A stretch of DNA of 64,000 nucleotides from assembly GCA_947493745.1 (NCBI GenBank), contig CANLSM010000015.1, positions 23,522 through 87,521 on the forward strand, in the 5' to 3' direction. The DNA comes from an uncultured Paracoccaceae bacterium. GTDB taxonomy: Bacteria > Pseudomonadota > Alphaproteobacteria > Rhodobacterales > Rhodobacteraceae. Below are positions 58,217 through 64,000 of the stretch, in pieces. The translations under genes and the position numbers were made by a program. The notes beneath the pieces were generated by a model that saw only the letters and a list, made by a program, of their open reading frames with translations, was not told the origin of the DNA and searched no databases. Position 1 is the first letter of the stretch. Every line of letters begins with the position of its first letter.

Positions 58217-60823
58217 ATGAACTTCGAAAAGTTCACCGAGCGGGCGCGCGGATTTGTGCAGGCAGCGCAAACGATTGCGGCCCGGGAAACCCATCAAAGA
58301 TTTCTGCCCGATCACCTGCTGAAGGCGCTTCTGGACGATGATCAGGGGCTTGCGGCCAATCTGATCAAGGCCACAGGAGGAGATCCGGTTCGCGCGCGCG
58401 AGGCGGTTGAGGCGGCGCTTGCCAAGGTGCCCAAGGTCCAAGGGCAGGACCAGCTTTATCTCGACAGCCAGACCGGCAAGGTGCTCGCCGAAGCTGAGAA
58501 ATTGGCCGAGAAGGCAGGCGACAGCTATGTCACGGCTGAACGGCTTTTGACGGCTTTGGCCGTGACCAAGTCGAGCGCAAAGGATGCGCTGAGCGATGCG
58601 GGTGTGTCAGCGCAATCGCTCAATGCCGCGATCAATGACGTGCGCAAGGGACGGACGGCGGATTCCGCCTCGGCGGAGGACACGTTCGATGCGCTCAAGA
58701 AATATGCCCGCGATCTGACCGAGGCTGCCCGTGAGGGCAAGATCGACCCGATCATCGGCCGGGACGAAGAAATCCGGCGCACCATGCAGGTCCTCAGCCG
58801 CCGCACCAAAAACAACCCGGTTCTGATCGGTGAGCCGGGCGTGGGCAAGACCGCGATCGCCGAAGGTCTCGCGCTTCGCATTATCAATCGCGATGTGCCC
58901 GAAAGCCTTGAGAACAAGCGGCTGATGGCGCTCGACATGGGCGCGCTGATTGCAGGTGCGAAATATCGCGGTGAGTTCGAGGAACGGCTGAAGGCGATCC
59001 TGAGCGAGGTGACCCATGCCGCCGGCGAGATTATCCTTTTCATCGACGAGATGCACACGCTGGTCGGCGCGGGCAAGTCCGAAGGCGCGATGGATGCCTC
59101 CAACCTGTTGAAACCTGCGCTCGCGCGGGGTGAGTTGCATTGTGTGGGTGCGACCACGCTCGATGAATACCGCAAGCATGTGGAAAAGGATGCGGCCCTT
59201 GCGCGCCGCTTCCAGCCGGTGCTGGTCGACGAGCCGACGGTGGAGGACACGATCTCCATCCTGCGGGGCATCAAGGAAAAATACGAGCTGCATCACGGCA
59301 TTCGGATCAGCGACAGTTCGCTGGTGTCAGCTGCCACGCTGAGCCATCGCTATATCAGTGACCGGTTCCTGCCTGACAAGGCCATCGACCTGATGGACGA
59401 GGCGGCCAGTCGCCTGCGCATGGAGGTCGACAGCAAGCCCGAGGAACTGGATGCCATCGACCGCGAACTTCTGCAAAAGCAGATCGAGGCGGAGGCGTTG
59501 AAGCAGGAGACAGACGCGGCCTCCCAGGATCGTCTGGCCAAGCTGGAAAAGGACCTCGCCATCCTGCAGGAGCAATCCGCCGAGATGACTGCCCAATGGC
59601 AGGCCGAGCGCGACAAGCTCGCCGGAGCGCGCGACATCAAGGAGGACCTCGACAAGGCACGCGCCGAACTGGATCAGGCCAAACGCGTGGGTGATCTGGC
59701 CAAGGCGGGCGAGTTGCAGTTCGGCGTCATTCCGGGCCTGGAAAAGCGCCTGGCCGAGGCGGAAGCCGCCGAGGAAGGCGACGTGATGGTCGAGGAGGCC
59801 GTGACGCCCGAGCATATCGCCTCGGTCGTGGAACGCTGGACCGGCATTCCGGTGGACCGGATGCTGGAAGGCGAGAGGGCCAAGCTTCTACGGATGGAGG
59901 ATGAACTGGGCAAGCGGGTCATCGGCCAGCGTGAAGCGGTTGCAGCGGTCTCGAATGCCGTGCGGCGCTCGCGTGCGGGCCTGTCAGACCCGAACCGGCC
60001 GCAGGGCTCGTTCCTGTTCCTCGGCCCGACCGGTGTCGGGAAGACCGAGCTGACCAAGGCGCTGGCCGAGTTCCTGTTCGACGATGATCAGGCCATGGCG
60101 CGGATCGACATGTCCGAGTTCATGGAGAAGCACGCGGTCGCGAGGCTGATCGGCGCGCCTCCGGGCTATGTCGGCTATGATGAGGGCGGTGTGCTGACCA
60201 AGGCGGTGCGGCGCAAGCCCTATCAGGTGATCCTCTTCGATGAGGTCGAGAAGGCGCACCCGGATGTCTTCAACGTGCTGTTACAGGTGCTCGATGACGG
60301 GCGGCTGACGGACGGGCAGGGGCGTGTCGTAGACTTCAAGAACACGCTGATCATCCTGACCTCGAACCTTGGTTCGCAGGCATTGTCGGTTCTGCCCGAT
60401 GGCTCGGACGCCGATGAGGCGAAAAGCCAGGTGATGGACGCCGTGCGCGCTCATTTCAGGCCCGAGTTCCTCAACCGGCTCGACGAGATCGTGCTCTTTG
60501 ACCGGCTGAGCCGTGGCGATATGGACGGGATCGTCGATATCCAGCTCGGCATCCTCGCCAAGCGGCTGACCGCTCGCAAGATCACGCTGGATCTGGACGC
60601 TGATGCCCGCACATGGCTTGCCGATCAGGGCTATGACCCGGTCTATGGTGCCCGGCCCCTGAAGCGGGTGATCCAGAAGGCGTTGCAGGACCCGCTGGCC
60701 GAGTTGCTGCTTTCTGGTGAGGTGCTTGATGGTGCGGAGATTGACGTCACAGCCGGATCTGATGGCCTGATCCTCGGGGACTACCTTGCCGCGGATCGCC
60801 CGAAAGCGGCGGTGGTTCACTAG
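58217..60823 (+). CDS. clpB: ATP-dependent disaggregase ClpB
   Basis: Hsp100 chaperone of 868 residues. The N-terminal Clp repeat domain is at 1-145. AAA1 has Walker [10 protein letters not shown] near residue 205, then the middle-domain coiled coil at about 410-525 (many [22 protein letters not shown] heptads). AAA2 has Walker [10 protein letters not shown] near residue 604 and pore loop GYVGYDEGG. The ATG at 58217 has AAGGAGAGG ahead. It rescues aggregated proteins with DnaK and Hsp20. The sigma-32 promoter fits. A bidirectional terminator follows. Confidence 0.97.
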   Translation: MNFEKFTERARGFVQAAQTIAARETHQRFLPDHLLKALLDDDQGLAANLIKATGGDPVRAREAVEAALAKVPKVQGQDQLYLDSQTGKVLAEAEKLAEKAGDSYVTAERLLTALAVTKSSAKDALSDAGVSAQSLNAAINDVRKGRTADSASAEDTFDALKKYARDLTEAAREGKIDPIIGRDEEIRRTMQVLSRRTKNNPVLIGEPGVGKTAIAEGLALRIINRDVPESLENKRLMALDMGALIAGAKYRGEFEERLKAILSEVTHAAGEIILFIDEMHTLVGAGKSEGAMDASNLLKPALARGELHCVGATTLDEYRKHVEKDAALARRFQPVLVDEPTVEDTISILRGIKEKYELHHGIRISDSSLVSAATLSHRYISDRFLPDKAIDLMDEAASRLRMEVDSKPEELDAIDRELLQKQIEAEALKQETDAASQDRLAKLEKDLAILQEQSAEMTAQWQAERDKLAGARDIKEDLDKARAELDQAKRVGDLAKAGELQFGVIPGLEKRLAEAEAAEEGDVMVEEAVTPEHIASVVERWTGIPVDRMLEGERAKLLRMEDELGKRVIGQREAVAAVSNAVRRSRAGLSDPNRPQGSFLFLGPTGVGKTELTKALAEFLFDDDQAMARIDMSEFMEKHAVARLIGAPPGYVGYDEGGVLTKAVRRKPYQVILFDEVEKAHPDVFNVLLQVLDDGRLTDGQGRVVDFKNTLIILTSNLGSQALSVLPDGSDADEAKSQVMDAVRAHFRPEFLNRLDEIVLFDRLSRGDMDGIVDIQLGILAKRLTARKITLDLDADARTWLADQGYDPVYGARPLKRVIQKALQDPLAELLLSGEVLDGAEIDVTAGSDGLILGDYLAADRPKAAVVH

Positions 60824-60830
60824 GAGGAAA

Positions 60831-60860
60831 GCCCCCGCGTCGCGTATCCGGCGCGGGGGC
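60831..60860. terminator. Bidirectional terminator between clpB and fasciclin genes
   Basis: GCCCCCGCG (60831-60839) and CGCGGGGGC (60852-60860) form a nine-base-pair stem between convergent genes. T-runs are short, so termination strength is inferred. Confidence 0.75.
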
Positions 60861-60868
60861 GTATTGTC

Positions 60869-61366
60869 TTACTTCGGCAACAAGACGGCATCGATCACGT
60901 GGATCACGCCGTTTGAGGCTTCGATATCGGGCGTGATGACATTCGCGTTTTCGACCCGCACGCCGTTGGTGCCATCGATATGCAGCGCACCTCCCTGAAC
61001 GGAGGTGATACGGCCTTTCCTGCCGGCCAGATCGGCGGCACGCGCCTCGCCCGCAACCACGTGATAGGTCAGGATCGAGACAAGCTGACCCTTGTTCTCA
61101 GGCAATAGCAGGCTTTCCACGGTGCCGGAGGGGAGTGCGGCAAACGCATCATCGGTGGGGGCAAAGACCGTGAACGGGCCAGGGCCCTTCAGCGTATCGA
61201 CGAGATCGGCAGCCTGCACGGCGGCGACCAGCGTGTTGAAGGTACCGGCACCTGCCGCGATATCAACGATATCGCCTGGGCCATCATCGGCTGGCATGGA
61301 ACAGGCGGCGAGTGTCAGTGCCGCAACGGATGCGGCAGCAGTTTTGATCAGGGTACGACGGAACAT
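60869..61366 (-). CDS. Fasciclin-domain lipoprotein
   Basis: Protein of 165 residues. The lipoprotein signal is [22 protein letters not shown], the lipidated Cys being residue 22. A single FAS1 domain follows: [45 protein letters not shown] and the C-terminal [19 protein letters not shown]1 domains mediate adhesion or surface interactions. The ATG at 61366 has GGAGGG ahead. It lies 75 bases downstream of a close paralogue, clearly a tandem duplication with different anchoring. Confidence 0.92.
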   Translation of the reverse strand: MFRRTLIKTAAASVAALTLAACSMPADDGPGDIVDIAAGAGTFNTLVAAVQAADLVDTLKGPGPFTVFAPTDDAFAALPSGTVESLLLPENKGQLVSILTYHVVAGEARAADLAGRKGRITSVQGGALHIDGTNGVRVENANVITPDIEASNGVIHVIDAVLLPK

Positions 61367-61441
61367 GTCACCCTCCCTATGGATTTGAATTTCGAGATGG
61401 AAACCGGAGCGCGAGAACCGCACCCCGGCAGCGGCCCGGTC

Positions 61442-61936
61442 TTAATTGGGCAGGATGACCGCATCGATCACGTGGATCACGCCGTTGGAGGCCTCGATAT
61501 CGGCGGTCACGACATTTGCACCGTCGATCTTTACGCCGTCGGTGGCGTCAACGGACACTTCAGAGCCTTGCACGGTTGCAACCGACAATGCCTTGCCGGC
61601 GATGTCACCGGACATCACCTTGCCCGGAAGCACATGGTAGGTAAGAACGGCGATGAGTTGGTCCTTGTTCTCGGGCTTCAGAAGACCCTCAACAGTACCT
61701 TCGGGCAGCGCGGCGAACGCCTCGTCGGTCGGGGCGAAGACGGTGAAGGGACCATCACTCTTCAAGGTGTCTACCAGATCGGCAGCCTCAACGGCTGCGA
61801 TCAGAGTGCCGAATGTTCCGGCCCCCGCAGCCGTGTCGACGATATCAAGGCTGTGGCCGTCCGCGAAACTTTGGCCTGCACCTGCGACCGCAAGAGCTGC
61901 ACCGCCCGCAAGACCAAGAAAATAACGACGTATCAT
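61442..61936 (-). CDS. Secreted fasciclin-domain protein
   Basis: Protein of 164 residues with a cleavable signal peptide ([25 protein letters not shown]) and one FAS1 domain ([68 protein letters not shown]). It is nearly identical in motif to the downstream lipoprotein but has no lipobox, so one paralogue is soluble and the other anchored. A GGAGA site precedes the ATG. Both genes are probably co-transcribed. Confidence 0.92.
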   Translation of the reverse strand: MIRRYFLGLAGGAALAVAGAGQSFADGHSLDIVDTAAGAGTFGTLIAAVEAADLVDTLKSDGPFTVFAPTDEAFAALPEGTVEGLLKPENKDQLIAVLTYHVLPGKVMSGDIAGKALSVATVQGSEVSVDATDGVKIDGANVVTADIEASNGVIHVIDAVILPN

Positions 61937-62245
61937 GTAGCGTCTCCATATCAGGATTTCATCACACCACTGGACGCGGTGATGGCTGGGTTACGGAGGG
62001 TGTCGCCGGTTGGATGACGGGGCCCGGGCCTTGACTTCAGGAAGTTCGCCCTAAGCTCGCGCCGGTTTTCATTTCAACTCACAACTATTTTACTGATGTG
62101 TCACCAACTGGCCGAAAACGCGGGCCGTCCCGGCTTATGCCGCGGTCTGTAACATTGCCTTGCACAAACGTGAGATGGGGTGTTTTGAATTTCGACACAA
62201 TTGCCGTCACATGGTGCCATGGTTTCGTAACAAGGGGAATCGCAC
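61937..62245. other. Divergent intergenic region before msrP
   Basis: 309 bases separate the fasciclin pair from msrP. The part from about 62060 is AT-richer and must hold both promoters. No palindrome, repeat or RNA gene stands out. Confidence 0.45.
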
Positions 62246-63184
62246 ATGCTGATCCGCCAGGCTGAAAAAATCCGTTCGTCCGAGATTACCCCTCGTGATG
62301 TCTATCTGAACCGTCGAAAGCTGCTCGCCGGGACAGCGGGACTTATCGGTGCGTCTCTCGTGCCATCGACAGGACTGGCCGCACGGCTCGATGCGGTCCC
62401 CAGCCGCTATTCGACAAACGAGAAGCAAACCTCGTTCAACGACATCACCAGCTACAACAACTTCTACGAGTTCGGTTTCGACAAGAGCGATCCCAAGCGC
62501 TATGCGGGCCGGCTGACCACAAGCCCCTGGTCGGTGGTGATTGACGGCATGGTCAATCGCCCCGGCACCTATGGGGTGGAGGACCTGATCTCTCCGTCGC
62601 AACTGGAGGAACGGGTCTATCGGTTTCGCTGCGTCGAGGCGTGGTCGATGGTCGTACCCTGGATCGGCATTCCACTTGGCGATGTGATCAAGCGCGCCGA
62701 TCCGACAGGCGGTGCAAAATATGTCGCCTTCGAGACACTTGTTCGCCCTGAGGAGATGCCGGGGCAGAAGGGCTTCGGAGGTCTGGACTGGCCGTACCGG
62801 GAAGGCCTGCGTCTCGACGAGGCGATGCACCCGCTGACAATCCTTGCAAACGGTCTCTATGGCAATGAGTTGCCAAACCAGAACGGAGCACCGCTTCGTC
62901 TGGTTGTGCCGTGGAAATACGGTTTCAAGTCGATCAAGTCGATTGTGCGGATCTCGCTGACCGACAAGCAGCCGCAGACGACCTGGAACATGCAGGCACC
63001 GCGCGAGTATGGCTTTTACTCCAACGTCAATCCGCAGGTCGATCACCCACGCTGGAGCCAGGCATCCGAGCGGACCGTGGGTGGGGGCGTATTCGCCAAG
63101 CGCAAGGAAACCCTGATGTTCAATGGCTATGCCGATGAGGTTGCGGGCCTCTATGCGGGCATGGATCTCGCCAAGAATTACTGA
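62246..63184 (+). CDS. msrP: Protein-methionine-sulfoxide reductase catalytic subunit MsrP
   Basis: Molybdoenzyme of 312 residues, exported by the Tat system (twin arginine in [11 protein letters not shown]). It reduces methionine sulfoxide in periplasmic proteins. The molybdenum ligand Cys129 is in [15 protein letters not shown]. Further family motifs are [43 protein letters not shown] and the C-terminal [22 protein letters not shown] precedes the ATG. The haem partner msrQ follows two bases after the stop. It needs molybdopterin. Confidence 0.96.
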   Translation: MLIRQAEKIRSSEITPRDVYLNRRKLLAGTAGLIGASLVPSTGLAARLDAVPSRYSTNEKQTSFNDITSYNNFYEFGFDKSDPKRYAGRLTTSPWSVVIDGMVNRPGTYGVEDLISPSQLEERVYRFRCVEAWSMVVPWIGIPLGDVIKRADPTGGAKYVAFETLVRPEEMPGQKGFGGLDWPYREGLRLDEAMHPLTILANGLYGNELPNQNGAPLRLVVPWKYGFKSIKSIVRISLTDKQPQTTWNMQAPREYGFYSNVNPQVDHPRWSQASERTVGGGVFAKRKETLMFNGYADEVAGLYAGMDLAKNY

Positions 63185-63186
63185 CG

Positions 63187-63819
63187 ATGCATCCTCTTGT
63201 TGTGAAACTGAACGGCTGGATACGGATGGTCCCGGTCTGGCCGTTCTACATTCTGGGCTTCGTTCCCGCGGTGGTCTATTTCTACCTGGCGGTCACCGGC
63301 GGGCTCGGCGCGGACCCGGTCGAGGCGATGGAACACAAACTGGGCCTCTTTGCGCTGCAGCTTCTGATCGCCTCATTGCTGATCACGCCGCTTTGTCAGA
63401 TCTTTCGCATCAACCTCATCCGGTTTCGCCGGATGATAGGTCTGATGGCCTTCTATTACATCTGCCTGCACCTGACGGTGTTCCTGGTGCTGGACCTGCA
63501 ACTGATCCCGTCGCTCCTCAAGTCGGAACTCACCAAGAGGCCTTATATCATCGTTGGTCTGATCGGGTTTTTCTCGCTGCTCCCTCTGGCGCTGACCTCG
63601 AACGATTGGGCCATTCGCAAGCTGGGCGCGAAGCGTTGGGGGCAGATTCACAAGCTTGCCTATGTGGGTGCGGTGGCGGGAGCAGTGCATTTCATCTGGT
63701 CCGTCAAAGCCTGGCCGCTTGAGCCGCTGATCTACGGTGGCATTGTTGCCGCTCTTCTTGGGTATCGCTTTGTCCGGTCCCGCCGGAGATCCCTGAAAGC
63801 GCAGGTCAAACCGGTCTGA
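63187..63819 (+). CDS. msrQ: Haem-binding membrane subunit MsrQ
   Basis: Membrane protein of 210 residues with about six segments and the ferric-reductase-like fold. It passes electrons from the quinone pool to MsrP. Conserved histidines are seen in YYICLHLTVFL, RWGQIHKLAYVGAVAGAVHF. RINLIRFRRMIGLMAFYY is typical. The ATG is two bases after the msrP stop, so they form one operon. Confidence 0.94.
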   Translation: MHPLVVKLNGWIRMVPVWPFYILGFVPAVVYFYLAVTGGLGADPVEAMEHKLGLFALQLLIASLLITPLCQIFRINLIRFRRMIGLMAFYYICLHLTVFLVLDLQLIPSLLKSELTKRPYIIVGLIGFFSLLPLALTSNDWAIRKLGAKRWGQIHKLAYVGAVAGAVHFIWSVKAWPLEPLIYGGIVAALLGYRFVRSRRRSLKAQVKPV

Positions 63820-64000
63820 ATCCCATATTTTGTAGGGCTCTCGCCGGTTGACGCTAGGTCAGTCCAAAAAAGTTCACTTGAGCCCGATTTTCCGCTTGCG
63901 ACTCTCCTCCGCTGGTCCTAAACACCCCATCACCGGCGGCGGTTAGTGATTGTTGCTGGATAAAATCTGAGGAATTGGGCGGTCTGGTGCGCTGATTGGT
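63820..64000. other. Terminal gap with no recognised feature
   Basis: The last 181 bases hold no convincing gene, tRNA or terminator; TTGACG at 63849 could be a -35 box but no good -10 follows. Confidence 0.4.

Noticed and set aside
1..64000. Search by eye for CRISPR arrays, insertion sequences, prophage genes, toxin-antitoxin pairs and restriction systems
   Set aside because: No spaced direct repeats, transposase motifs, integrase or defence domains were seen; the window looks like core and metabolic accessory chromosome.
63820..64000. Possible tRNA or replication origin at the right end
   Set aside because: No cloverleaf and no DnaA-box cluster could be found.

Overview
The window is a stretch of bacterial chromosome of high GC content. 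It most probably comes from an alphaproteobacterium of the Rhodobacterales (Roseobacter group). This is inferred from the gene set: a DUF1127 protein, glcDEF, tupBCA, DinB with an N-terminal four-cysteine motif, a PAN-domain alpha-2-macroglobulin next to PBP1C, and several HAAT/Liv transporters. Sigma-32 promoters of the CTTGA/CCCCATAT type and abundant ATGA/GTGA translational coupling point the same way. No phage, insertion sequence, CRISPR array or rRNA was seen.

Layout. 1-6353: a tightly coupled catabolic operon (two double-SnoaL proteins, SDR, LacI-type regulator, bicupin, MetE-like zinc enzyme, alpha/beta hydrolase). 6499-13743: a gluconate/idonate island with 6-phosphogluconate dehydrogenase, a gluconolactonase-like protein, a GlcG-like protein, idonate 5-dehydrogenase-like protein, relics of a ribose-type ABC transporter, a GntR-like LacI repressor and an HpcH/HpaI aldolase. 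Four near-identical LacI-family operators tie this island together. 13840-21323: alpha-2-macroglobulin and PBP1C. 21320-26730: Liv-type ABC transporter 1, with a small secreted protein inside the operon. 26985-29226: tungstate transporter tupBCA. 29481-29696: DUF1127. 29852-33753: glycolate oxidase glcDEF behind a FadR/GlcC-type operator. 33775-36056: two secreted trypsin-like proteases and an Hsp20 gene with a heat-shock promoter and a ROSE-like leader. 36436-39878: a VWA protein, an ECF sigma factor and a DUF2799 lipoprotein. 40129-50829: an eleven-gene operon joining a second Liv-type transporter to two acyl-CoA ligases, a patatin lipoprotein and three small unknown proteins. 50933-52588: a caspase-fold protein without its catalytic residues. 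52657-54131: rpmJ (41 residues), tRNA-Val(GAC), an N-formylglutamate amidohydrolase and a candidate small RNA. 54317-58025: dinB, pyrF, a papain-like protease and an EEP-family nuclease/phosphatase, all on the minus strand. 58217-63819: clpB with a heat-shock promoter, two fasciclin proteins, and msrPQ.

How the genes work together. The window is dominated by uptake and breakdown of organic acids and sugars: gluconate/idonate, glycolate, branched-chain or aromatic HAAT substrates fed to CoA ligases, and an unidentified substrate of the first operon. A second theme is envelope and protein quality control: A2M/PBP1C, trypsins, Hsp20, ClpB and MsrPQ. The items I would examine first are the small RNA beside dinB, the GntR-like regulon with its decayed transporter, the pseudo-caspase, the patatin/ligase Liv operon, and a dispersed intergenic repeat present in four copies.
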